Assembly: GCA_002794735.1 (NCBI GenBank)
Contig: NBAZ01000015.1
Span: 1-64,000 of the forward strand
DNA length: 64,000 nucleotides
Direction: 5' to 3'
From: Pyrrhoderma lamaoense
Lineage: Eukaryota > Basidiomycota > Agaricomycetes > Hymenochaetales > Hymenochaetaceae
The position numbers and the translations under genes were made by a program. Positions 33,210 through 43,238 of this stretch are shown in pieces. How positions within the stretch are numbered: position 1 is the stretch's first letter; each line of letters opens with the position of its first letter. A model generated the notes under the pieces. The model saw nothing but the letters and a program-made list of their open reading frames with translations. It did no database searches and was not told where the DNA came from.

Positions 33210-36200
33210 ACACGGCATGTGAGGGCAATGACTCGGTTTTCTCTTTTTTCCCATGGCCAATTTCAGAAAAAATGGACAAAACACTAATACAAAATCAGAA
33301 AATGTCAAAACTTCCATAAAAAAATGTTGTACTTCTAACCTTGTAACTTTTAAAAATGACTCTATTTCTTCTGCTTCTTTTTCTTCTAATAAAACTATTT
33401 ATTCTAACTCTTTGACCAAGTCATTAAAACCCGTGAAACCAAAAATACGACAACAAGATCTGTTAGAGCCATTTTCAAATCCTTGGATGGTGCAAAGGAT
33501 ACGAGAAGACTCTGACAGTCAAGTACGTCCAGTGTTACTTTCCCTTATTCCAGAGGGGCGCAGAGAGGAAGTGAAAGATGAATTGTTGGAGGAAATATGG
33601 AGAATGGGTAAAGAGGATGCAGAGGTGGCAGTAGGGATGATGAGGGAGCCAATTCGGTTTGTGAAAGAAGGCAGGAGGAGGCAGTTGACGGTCCCAGTTA
33701 TGGTTACAAGGCTAGACAACAGCTCACGAATAGGCACTAGAGCTCTTGTTGACAGTGGGTGCACAGGATCATGCATCAATCAGCACTTCGTCATAGACTA
33801 CCAAATACTTACACGCAAAACACCACTTGCAATACCAGTCTATAATGCTGATAACACTCTTAACAAGAATGGCTCAATCAGGGAGTTCGCCACCTTGCAA
33901 CTAACTATTGATGATCATTCTGAGCGTATTGACCTCGCTGTCACGGACCTAGGGGACACGGACTTGTTTCTCGGGCACGATTGGTTAAAAATCCACAACC
34001 CCTCAATTGACTGGACTGATGCAACACTGTGTTTTAACTGATGCTCAGCCCAGTGCGGATATAACCAAGCCAACTGCGAAAGGGAACAAGACGTAGAGAT
34101 TGGGCTGAATCCAGAGGATGATCTAAAACCAGGGGATCAGATTTTCTTCTTTGACTGGGACCAATATGTTGAAAAGAATTGTCGAATAGTGCAGCGGAGA
34201 CCACAAGAGGTGACCCCTGACTATGTTAGGGACTTCTCCGAGGTCTTTAGTGAAGAAGAATTTGATCACCTCCCAGAACGACGTCTTTGGGACCATGCTA
34301 TTGAGCTCACCCCAGGTTTTTCCTCAGCCAATTGCAAAGTCTACCCATTTAACCGAGAGGAGCAACAAGTTCTTGATGAATTTCTGGCAGAAAACCTACG
34401 AAACGGTCGCATTCGCCTTTCTAAATCGCTCATGGCATCTCCTTTCTTCTTTGTCAAGAAGAAAGATGGTAAACTTTGTCCAGTACAAGACTATCGTAAG
34501 CTTAATCAGGGGACAGTCAAAAACAAGTACCCGCTACCCCTGATTCAAGAACTTATCGATAAAACGAAACAAGCCAAATATTTCACCAAGCTTGATGTCC
34601 GTTGGGGCTACAACAATATACGTATAAAAGAAGGAGATGAGTGGAAAGCAGCTTTCAAAACTAACCGGGGGCTGTTCGAACCCACAGTGATGTTTTTTGG
34701 GTAAACCAACTCCTCAGCCACTTTCCAAAGTTTCATGAACTCTATCTTAAAAGACCTAGTAGATAAGAGGCATGTTATTGTTTATCTAGACGACATCCTC
34801 ATCTATACCATGGACTTGAAAAAGCATGACCATATTGTGCGACAAGTGCTAGAAATCCTAAGGCGGAATCGACTGTACCTATGATTCGAGAAGTGCACTT
34901 TTGCTCAAAGCACTATTGAATACTTAGACTTCATCGTAGGCAATGGAGAAATCTGCATGGATGCAAAAAAAGTTGAAGCCATTCAAACCTGGCCAGAACC
35001 CAAGAACCTTACAAATGTCCAATCATTCCTGGGTTTCTGCAACTTCTATCGTTGATTCATAAAAGACTTTAGCAAAATAGCAAGACCTCTTAACCGGTTG
35101 ACTGGAAATGTGAAGTGGCAGTGGGGAGAGGAGGAGCAAAAGGCTTTTGAGGGTTTGAAGGAGGCAGTAAAGAGTTTCCCAGTGTTAGCAGTGCCCACAA
35201 ACAAAGACCCATTCAGAGTCAAGAGCGATGTATCAGATTTTGCAGTTGGAGCAATCTTGTCTCAAAAACAGGAAGGCAAATGGCGCCCCATTGCATACTT
35301 CTCCCAATCCATGTCACAAGCAGAATGCAACTATGCAATCTATGACAAAGAGATGCTAGCAATCATGCTTGCCTTGCGGGAATGGAGGCAGTATCTTTTA
35401 GGAGCCAAGCACTCTGTTGAAGTATGGACAGACTACAAAAACTTATTCTACTTCAAAGCTTCACAAGATCTGAACCGCAGACAAGCACAATGGGTTACTG
35501 AACTGGCTGATTACAATTTGCAAATTGTACCAAAGGCTGGAAAAGAGATGAAAAAGGCTGACCTCCTCTCGAGATGAGCAGATCATGAGAGGGGGGAGAA
35601 TGACAACAAAAATGTCACTTTGTTGAAGCCTGAGTGGTTTATCCACAACGTGACCATTGAATCTCTTGACACAAATTTGGTCCAAAGAATCAAAGACAGT
35701 CGTAAACTAATAGACAAGTCAGTTAAAAAAGCACTAGACACAAGAAACAAGGAATGGTGATGTGAGGATGAGGGCTTGGTATTCTGGGAGCACAGGCTGT
35801 ACGTGCCACAGGATGCAAAGTTACGAGAAGACATCATCAGAGTACACCATGATGACCTTCTCGCAGGCCACCCAGGGTGACACAAGACTCACAAACTGAT
35901 CACACGGAGTTACTGGTGGCCTGGAATCTCTACTCAAGTGCGTACATATGTCTCAGGCTGCGAAGCTTGCCAAAGAACCAAGACTCACCGGGAAAAGAAA
36001 CACGCCCCGCTAAACCCCAATGAGATACCATCAGAACTATGGAAGATCATCTCTGTAGATCTAATTGGTGAACTACCAAAATCACAAGGGTTCAATGCCA
36101 TATGTGTTATTGTGGATCGCTTTAGCAAGCAGATACATGCAATTCTCACCAACACAGAGCTGACTTCAGAAGGTATGGCAAAGATCTATCATGACTAGGT

Positions 36201-36686
36201 ATTCAGGCTCCATAGCATCCCTCAAAAGGTTATCAACAATTGGGAACCACAGTTCAAGTCTAGCTTTATGAGAGACTTATACCGATTATTGGGGATAGAA
36301 GTGAACCCATCCACTGCATATCATCCCCAAACTGATGGCCAGACCAAGTGAATCAACCAAGAGATCGAGCAATACCTTCGGATCTATATCAACTTCAGAC
36401 AGAACAGCTAAGCAGACTGGTTAGCCATTGCAGAGTTTGTTTACAATGACAAAGTACAAGTGTCTACGGGCCACTCACCATTTTTTGTCAACCACGGTTG
36501 TCATCTTTACAAAGGCTCCAACCCTTGTGTAATAGCTCATAATGAATCTGCCCAGCAGTTCAAGAAACGCATGAGCAAAGTTCAAGAGGAAGTAGAGGCT
36601 AGTCTTAAGATGGCAGCGGAGACGATGAAATGGTTCTATAACAGAATTAAAGGGGAATCTATTATATACAAGAAAGGTGACAAGGT

Positions 36687-38103
36687 TGTTATGAATATAT
36701 TCCAAGGGTCAAATGGGACTTAGGTAAGAGGGAGTGAGACCTAACTTGATAACCTGTGATGAGGGTAACAGTAACACCAGACCACTGCTTAGTGCTAAGG
36801 AAGTAACACCAAGAGTTTGGGAAACAACAAGCTAGTATGGAATGCCCTCTATTGGAACTTCCTTTTAGAAGTATCCTCAACCCTGTATCCAAGTCTTCTA
36901 AATAACAGTGTCTCTCCCTGCTTCTTCTTCTTTCTGATTGCCTCTTTTAAGCAAAGTACAATAAGTAACAAGGTATAGCCTAAAGAGTGATGATTAGAAG
37001 ACAAGTTTGGGGTAAGAAATCACAGTTTTATTAACTGTTTCTTGACCCTGAACTTCTGCTTCTTTTATACTCCACAAGACCCTTGATCTCTGATTAATCT
37101 ACTGACTACTTATGGTAATATTCTGCCTCCTATGCCCTCAACCCTTCTGAACCTTAACTGTGCATTGCTGTGCAAGTGCTGCAGATGGCTGCGCATTACT
37201 AAGGCTAAGACTGTGCATTGCTGTGCTGGCTGCCTTGTCCTGAGAATCCTGATAGATCTAGATTAGACTCCAATAACCCTTCTGTCCCAGTATCCCCTGT
37301 GCTAGTCCTGAGCATAGATTGTCCACCTCTCTCTCAACTGTATCTAGTATTGGTGTTGTCCCTGTTCCACTCTTGACCATTAGGATGCAGTTCTAAGAAA
37401 GTAACTTGTAAGGCAGTAAGTGCTTTCAGTAGAGGATTAATAGGCACATCTGTCCTATGTCTAGTATCTCTACTGTATTGAGCCAAGAACTCTGTTACAT
37501 TCTGATGCCTGATGAACTCAAAAAGATTGAGTTGTATGAGTCCATACAATTGCTGACTTTCTGTGGAAGCAGCTTTAAAGAGTGTGGAAGTGTGGAAGAC
37601 CAAGGTGTTGGGGCAAGAGTGATCATGGCTGGCCCAAGTTATATAAACAAACACTTCCCATTTGAATTGAGAAGTTCTATCTGGGCTGAGTAGGCTGAGA
37701 GATCTGGTAAAGCAGTTCCTCCAGGTATTAGAGTGTACTTCAAAGATGGGAAAAAGATAATCCCATTTAGCAGTAGAATAGATCATAATAGGTGTGATCT
37801 GTAGTAGCACAGTATTGGCCATTAGTCCTAGAGTATAGTTGAACAAGTGTCCTTGTAACTGAATAGCCTGGTTGCACAGAGTGCATCTATGTTCAGCATG
37901 AACCAAGCCTCCAGCTCCTTCTAGTAGAGACCCCATAGCTTGATAGCTAGCTTGCTCCCCCCAAGTAGTGCTAGTCATAGGGTTCTGATTAGGTGAGGGC
38001 CCCATTAAGTAATCCTTCATAGTAGTCCAGTCCAATATTCCACATTTCTTCTATTAGATCAATCCTCCACTGTAAACAAGCCCTCCCAAATCAAACCCTA
38101 ACA
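36687..38103 (-). repeat. Long LTR family B (solo), inserted in Gypsy-1b
   Basis: A 1417-bp unit, TGTTATGAAT...CCCTAACA, with TSD AAGGT (36682-36686 and 38104-38108). On the reverse strand it starts TGTTAGGGTTT, carries an ORF (38020-37334), then GTATAAAAGAAG near 37068, and ends at 36687. The layout is the same as LTR-A and the Gypsy-3 LTR. Confidence 0.88.
37334..38020 (-). CDS. LTR-B U3-encoded ORF
   Basis: An uninterrupted reverse frame with first ATG at 38020 (MKDYLMG), about 228 residues, in otherwise stop-rich repeat DNA. It has HRCTLCNQ (CxxC, about residue 45), a helical stretch, a Trp/Phe-Pro region (KWDYLFPIF), a hydrophobic beta-like segment (FKWEVFVYITWASHDHSC, with His and Cys) and a C-terminal helical region (LIQLNLFEFIRHQNV). 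No signal peptide or known domain is recognised. Being open over more than 680 bp suggests selection until recently, but chance is possible. Confidence 0.5.
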   Translation of the reverse strand: MKDYLMGPSPNQNPMTSTTWGEQASYQAMGSLLEGAGGLVHAEHRCTLCNQAIQLQGHLFNYTLGLMANTVLLQITPIMIYSTAKWDYLFPIFEVHSNTWRNCFTRSLSLLSPDRTSQFKWEVFVYITWASHDHSCPNTLVFHTSTLFKAASTESQQLYGLIQLNLFEFIRHQNVTEFLAQYSRDTRHRTDVPINPLLKALTALQVTFLELHPNGQEWNRDNTNTRYS

Positions 38104-38634
38104 AAGGTCTGGTTGAAAGCTACCAACATAACCACCAAACGACCCATGAAAAAGTTAGACAACAAAAGACTGGGTCCATTCACGGTTGTAGAAAAGGTTG
38201 GCAAAGTTGTATACAAGTTGAAGCTACCAGACACTTGGAGAATCCACACCGTATTCAATGAAGTTCTGTTATCTCCATATCACTCCCCCCAGTTCAAGTC
38301 ACAGCAACGACCACCACCACCGCCACCAGAGATTGTAGATGGGAATGAAGAATGGGAAGTGGAAGAAGTGTTAGGAGCTAGGTTAGTGGGACGTGGAGCG
38401 TTACAATTCAAGGTGAAATAGAAAGGGTATTTGCATGAGCACAATCAGTGGTTGCCAGCGAGCTACTTGAAGAATGCGCCCAAGGTTGTAGCTGAGTTTT
38501 ACCAACAAAATCCACTGGCCCCTCGCAAACTATATAGCGTAAACTTCCAGCAACTATCATTCCAACCTGTCTATCGGTTCATTGACCCACTCGCGGAATA
38601 GAAAACAAGGACATTTTGCATAAGGAGAGGGTGA

Positions 38635-38948
38635 TGTCATGAATGGAAACAAACTTGTAGTTATTTCTTTCATTTTTTTATTATTTCTCTTCTATCACAT
38701 AAATGGTTACTAAGAGGGTTACCAGTTATCATGTGATTGGCTTAGTCACTGGGAGTCAGGTGATTAGGTGCTATGTAGTTATTACCTCATACTTTTTCCA
38801 GGATTATTAGATATATAAGACCGCTTAGTAGCCCATGTGTAACTTAGTTTTGTTCTTGTTTTATTCCAGTACCTCAATACACTTGTTCCTCACTTTGTGT
38901 TGCTCACACTTAGTACTTATCAAGTAGATGCTCTGCTGGTCGCTAACA
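38635..38948 (+). repeat. 3' LTR of Gypsy-1b
   Basis: A 314-bp LTR after AAGGAGAGGGTGA. It shares 3'-type states with the 3' LTR of Gypsy-1a and has private changes of its own (GCTAACA end). Confidence 0.93.
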
Positions 38949-39456
38949 GTAGGGATAGTTGTTTGTATGCATATCAAACCATCCGTAATTATTGTAGTAC
39001 CTCTAATCTTCCTTCTGGTTCTTGATTAAGGCTTTTGTTATTCATATAGCCATATTATTACATATCTCTTCTATTTCCTGTATTATTCTATAACAGGTAC
39101 AACATATGTTTTGGGGTCTGTCCCGGCTGGTTGATGAACCTCATGTGATCTTGTCATTAGACATGATGTAAGCACTTTATAATCATTATTGGTAAGCCTA
39201 AAGTTTGGAAATCCTAACAAAATCTTGATTTATTATAGACTCTTTCACATTCTTTAACATTTTACAACATTACATCTTTTTTTTTTCATTTATAATCACA
39301 CTGTCATATCACACACTCTAAACTGTATATAAGTAGCACCTCTGTTAGTAGATAGTTCTCAGCTTCAACTTTGTTTATTCTTTTGACTTGACATTAAAGC
39401 TACTCTCAATTCATCTTATTATGCTCCACTACTGTTAATACTTGGTGATTAGTGAC

Positions 39457-41186
39457 TGTTACGGGATTGGAGGTTTGAAGATTCGCGGATCATCAGCTAG
39501 GTCGGAGATCAAACACAAACCAAATAAAGGAAGCTGCAAATTCTGCCTATTACGAACAATAGCAAACTCAGCCATGTCACACAGGGAAGTCCTCTCTCAA
39601 GATGAAGAAAGGCCTGCGGTGTTTGAACGACTACATGCGCAGCCAGCAGAGCCATTGCTGGATCAAGTCCGTGGTTGGATAGAATCACGGCAAAGGTCAG
39701 AGATTAGGACCTTACCAAACCCTACAGGAGACATAGGTGTTCGTATAGCTGTGCATGAAGCAAAACAAACTAGCAAATCTCAAGTACACAGTCAGGTGGA
39801 ACGAGTCCCCTGGTACCAGACCAGGGTAGGGTGTATTAATTGCAAGAAGACTTATTCATTACAATCGGACCTCTACAGGATCACTTGGACAACTCTCTTC
39901 GAGATGGGAGTGGATGCTACCGAGTTTACAGTACAAGTACAGAAGTACTGGACAGACGATTCTATTCGAGAATTCCCTCATTGGGAACAAGACATATGGA
40001 CCTTTCACTACGTTACATTCTTGGAGATAAGAAGGAAAGAAAAGGTCTGGGGTCAAGTCAGGATTGTAGTCTTAACGAATATGGAGCATACTGGACACCA
40101 GCACGAAGAACAGTGCAGCAGTAATGTGGTTCATTATTAAGTGATACCAAAGGATCCCCCAGAATGGGGAATACTCTTACTCCGTTAACTACCAAGGAAA
40201 GTCTACAATCATCTCAAGTTAATCGATGTGCCTGGATACATACAATGGAGATATCACCAATACTTCAATGCTGAACAATGTGTGGCCTGCTGGGTCGGCA
40301 CGGACCATTCAGAGTCTTTGTGGAGTGAACGCACAACATGCTTCAGCCACAATTGGAGTTATCTAAGGTTCAGGGCAGTGGACCCTAACTCAGGGTCAGG
40401 AGATTGGGAATCTCTCTAGATTAGATCTAAGAGTCTCAGGGTCTCAGGGAGTAATACAATTGTATGGACTGCGGAGCAGGGACGTTAAGGGTTCAGACAT
40501 GTGTGGGATACACAGGGTCTTCAGAGACTTGTGGAGCAAGTGCCCTTAAGGTTATGGTTAGGATAAAGGAATACCCATGGCATAATGGGTGTTGATGAAG
40601 GCTATAAAAGCAGGACTTTTGGACATCGTAGAGTAGATTGTTCAGACTCACTTATAGCCGTAAAACGGTAATAAGACATCAACTACACTTGAAGTACAAT
40701 ACCTGCGCTCAGTCAAGATTGTCGTTAGCTGGCAAAGGTGTTGCTTTAAGGGTATCTGTATTGTGGTAGAACATCTAGCTTTCTCTAACATCGTTACTTG
40801 TTCTCTATCGCTGTACAGTGAGGAGACTACTTCTATACTCTCCAAGAAGGACCACATTATTGTACTACAAGTTATTGCATTGACATTGTTTAGGTTGAAT
40901 CAATACCTTGGTCGACACCTCGCGTGATTACCTCTTTGTCACAATCTACTTGTAGTGTCCTCGGCACTTGGCACGACGACTTCGAGACCCCCTACCTTGA
41001 AGAAGCACCAACTGCTCGTTAACGTTAACCGGACTAGGTGTCTATTTAGTCTGATCAACTACTCAGCACACTGCTAGCCCACCCCTTTTGGGCAAAAGGA
41101 TTAGAGTTGCTTTATCTGGGTTATCGAACCTCTATTACTAAGGTTGTGGATCGTGCTAATCCCTTAGTTTTAAGGAAACCGTAACA
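39457..41186 (+). repeat. Long LTR family A, copy 3 (solo)
   Basis: A 1730-bp unit with perfect 8-bp terminal inverted repeat TGTTACGG/CCGTAACA and TSD GTGAC (39452-39456 and 41187-41191). The U3 ORF is sense, upstream of TATAAAAG at about 40603. Confidence 0.92.
39574..40140 (+). CDS. LTR-A U3-encoded ORF, copy 3 (longest)
   Basis: ATG at 39574 (MSHREVL), 188 residues to a TAA at 40138. In copy 2 that codon is CAA, so the parent ORF was longer. The frame is also open upstream to the LTR start, with CKFCLLR. Features: GCINCKK (CxxC), WTTLFEMG, KYWTDDSIREFPHWE, KVWGQVRIVVL, HTGHQHEEQC. Two CxxC pairs and a His/Cys cluster suggest metal binding. Across copies, substitutions leave the frame largely readable. 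Function unknown; the position is analogous to the U3 sag gene of MMTV only in layout. Confidence 0.5.
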   Translation: MSHREVLSQDEERPAVFERLHAQPAEPLLDQVRGWIESRQRSEIRTLPNPTGDIGVRIAVHEAKQTSKSQVHSQVERVPWYQTRVGCINCKKTYSLQSDLYRITWTTLFEMGVDATEFTVQVQKYWTDDSIREFPHWEQDIWTFHYVTFLEIRRKEKVWGQVRIVVLTNMEHTGHQHEEQCSSNVVHY

Positions 41187-41235
41187 GTGACTTAGACCAA
41201 ATTCTGACTATAAACCAAGTTTAATTACTAACAAT

Positions 41236-41283
41236 TGCTCATACTTAATACTTATCAAGTAAAAGCTCTGCTAGTCACTGACA
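41236..41283 (+). repeat. Gypsy-1 LTR end remnant, TE/gene boundary
   Basis: 48 bp matching the last part of the Gypsy-1 LTR (TACTTATCAAGTA region, ending CACTGACA). It is the last repeat before the host genes, 78 bp from the DAP1 stop codon. Confidence 0.8.
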
Positions 41284-41361
41284 ATATTTTAATTTTTATA
41301 ACTTTAATATTTTTATAATTTACAATTTATAATTATAAACTATTTAATCAAAAATATAATA

Positions 41362-42079
41362 TTAACTGTTTTCTACTAATTCACCACATACTATATATTT
41401 ATTACTAAAATGCTCAATCCATCCTGACAAATAATCAAAATACTATTTTTAATAATAATTTTAACTACTCACCATTCATATTTTCACTAAATCATATTTG
41501 AAAAAAATATCAGTAAAAAGTTGATAATAAATTACAAGTCACATACATTTCATCTCGAGTTAAGTCTTCAAGTTTGTCAAGAGGCTGATCAATCGGAGTA
41601 AGCATATCTTTATGTAGAAACTATTAAAGATAATCCCAAGCAAAAGTTTGAAAAGATATTTAGTCATTACCGATATCAAATGATTGCTTTGCCATCCCTC
41701 TAGACGCGTCACGACCGGCGAAGTTCCCATAGGGACCATCTTTAATAAACAGGTGTGAGCACTACGAGACGTTGGTTATCATAAAACACATACCAGGTCC
41801 GTAGAAGTTACGACCAGCAGTCACATCAAAAACGACTCCTTTGATTGCAAGCAAGATGCGTTCGTTATCTTTTCCATTGAACGGGGCAAGCGTTTTGGGA
41901 GTGAATGTCTGAAAGAGTAGCGTAGGAGGATGTGTCTTGGGCATCCAGGTGTAACCTTTCTTGTAGTCCGAGGGGGGTTTATCGGGCTGTGCTATAGAAG
42001 GGAAGATGATGCGTTGTACATAATACGCGATAGCTAGGAGAAGTACAGAGTTCACCGGGGCTCCAATGTCGAAAGCCAT
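41362..42079 (-). CDS. DAP1: DAP1, cytochrome b5-like heme-binding membrane protein (MAPR family)
   Basis: Membrane-associated progesterone receptor/DAP1 family. In yeasts Dap1 binds heme and supports sterol-synthesis P450s such as Erg11. Reverse-strand exons: 42079-41794, 41739-41671, 41607-41547, 41486-41473, 41423-41362; all introns are GT-AG, 49-63 bp, and phases fit, giving 163 residues. There is an N-terminal membrane helix (residues about 9-26), then the cytochrome b5-like fold with TFTPKTLAPFNG, FYGPDGPYGNFAGRDASRG (residues about 92-110; a Tyr here is a candidate heme ligand) and C-terminal ENMNGWIEHF. The 14-nt exon 4 was placed from this conserved ending. Divergent from BUR6, 158 bp between ATGs. 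Confidence 0.9.
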
Positions 42080-42237
42080 AGCTGAGTTGTTATACTCACA
42101 ACAAGAATCTGGGGAGAGTTGCGTAGTTACCGTGCATGTTACGTAAGCGATCTCGTGAGCCGCATGTTGTTAGTTACGGAGGAGAGTGTAGCTATAGCAT
42201 TTCTAAATCTGCATACCCCTTCGGCGTCGCGAACAAC
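42080..42237. promoter_or_regulatory. Shared DAP1/BUR6 promoter region
   Basis: 158 bp between two divergent start codons, so both promoters must lie here or overlap the 5' ends of the genes. No clear TATA box; a CG-rich patch at about 42221-42233 precedes the BUR6 ATG. Confidence 0.6.
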
Positions 42238-42908
42238 ATGAAGAATAAGAATAAGCAAACTAAATTCCCTGTGGTCTGTGTTTTCCTTATCTAATTTTAA
42301 GATACAACGATCTCATAGTGACTACAGGCAAGAATCAAGAAAATTATGCAAAAGGATGAGGAAGTAGGCAAGGTCGCCCAGGCTACACCCGTTGTTATTT
42401 GTAAGGCGATGGCGCATAATCCGAGTTCAGACATATACTTATTATGCTCACCCTCTAGCAAAGGCGCTAGAGCTGTTCCTCGGTATGATAGTTGATGAAG
42501 CCTCCAAAGTAACGCTGGAACGTAACTCGAAACGTGTCGAGGCATACCATCTGTATGCTAAATATCTATTTGACTATGACGGAATTACATCGTATACTGA
42601 CGCTTTATAACTAAAGGAAACATGCCATTGACCGGACAGACATGTTAGATTTTCTTAAAGAGATCGTCGACGGTGTACCCGATCCATCTGCCGGTGGGAC
42701 TATTGATATCGAGGCGGAAAAGAACGAAGCCAAGAAGAGACGCGCCCAGACAGCTCCCCGAAAAAGGAGAAAGAAGGGAGAAGTGCCGATGGAAGAGGTG
42801 GTTGAGGAGACTGAGAGTTACCCGGAGCCAAATACGGCTGGTGCAGGCACTGAGACAGGTGAGGACGAAGGAGGAGAGGATCACGAAACGGACCACGACT
42901 GGGATTGA
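42238..42908 (+). CDS. BUR6: NC2-alpha (Bur6/DRAP1), histone-fold transcription repressor subunit
   Basis: The alpha subunit of Negative Cofactor 2, which pairs with NC2-beta (Dr1/Ydr1) and binds TBP on promoters in the nucleus. Exons 42238-42273, 42328-42400, 42459-42552, 42617-42908; phases fit, 164 residues. The histone fold spans residues about 12-85: ARIKKIMQKDEEVGKVAQATPVV, then KALELFLGMIVDEAS, then LKHAIDRTDMLDFLKEIV. A basic KKRRAQTAPRKRRKK segment (nuclear localisation) and an acidic tail (EDEGGEDHETDHDWD) follow. The first intron uses GTCTGT, a weaker donor, chosen because FPVARIKK matches the family start. The length is typical. Confidence 0.9.
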
Positions 42909-43238
42909 GAGAGAAATTATTTCTACATATTTTTCATTTTTCACTCATGTATTCCATGTATCTCTTATCTGCATCCTTTCCCCTGTACACGTACTTTTAA
43001 TATCATTAAGATTGTAATACCATTTTAATTAATGACTTATTTTATACATGTGCTGAGGTGTTTGATCACGCAACCCTAAAAGGGGAATCGAAGGCAGCGG
43101 ATGATGTCAGCTCCTTTTAAAGCGATGTGAGATGATTCCACCCACGTAGCGGTATCTCCTTCCTACCCTCACGATAGGAGGAGGTGTCTCAACTACAACA
43201 ACTATACCAAAGGACCGTGTTCATCCCCCCTTTTCACA

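Larger units (their letters stand above)
33207..38601 (+). pseudogene. Gypsy-1b pol, multiply stopped and split by LTR-B
   Basis: Same domain order as Gypsy-1a: protease VDSGCTGS (about 33750), RT, RNase H (35098-35577), integrase (about 35585-36680), then after LTR-B the end of integrase and the chromodomain (about 38110-38540). Stops from CGA or CGG codons occur at about 34039, 35574 and 36349. TGA at 35053-35055 is shared with 1a. A shift near 34703 destroys the RT palm. Confidence 0.92.
31384..38948 (+). mobile_element. Gypsy-1b, full-length chromovirus with nested LTR-B
   Basis: A second complete Gypsy-1 copy: TSD GTAGG (31379-31383 and 38949-38953), 314-bp LTRs at 31384-31697 and 38635-38948, and the same PBS pair. 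It is 7565 bp long because an LTR-B (36687-38103) interrupts the integrase C-terminal region. It is far more decayed than Gypsy-1a, with many C-to-T and G-to-A changes creating stops. Confidence 0.95.
30209..39219 (-). repeat. 5' LTR of Gypsy-3, long, with U3 ORF, split by Gypsy-1b
   Basis: Two pieces, 30209-31383 and 38954-39219 (about 1441 bp after removing Gypsy-1b and one TSD copy). The ends are 9-bp inverted repeats TGTTAGGAT/ATCCTAACA. On the reverse strand the order is an ORF-bearing U3, five GTGCCACA motifs (30580-30503), a TATA box, the self-priming segment and the end at 30209 next to the PBS. It sits in a Gypsy-2-like LTR (from 39220). Confidence 0.75.
39220..41233 (-). repeat. Gypsy-2-like LTR remnant, split by LTR-A copy 3
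   Basis: Diverged match to the Gypsy-2 LTR in two pieces (39220-39456 and 41192-41233), including the TATAAGTAGCACC promoter region (about 39328) and the GATTAGTGAC end region. It is truncated on the left by the Gypsy-3 LTR. Confidence 0.7.
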
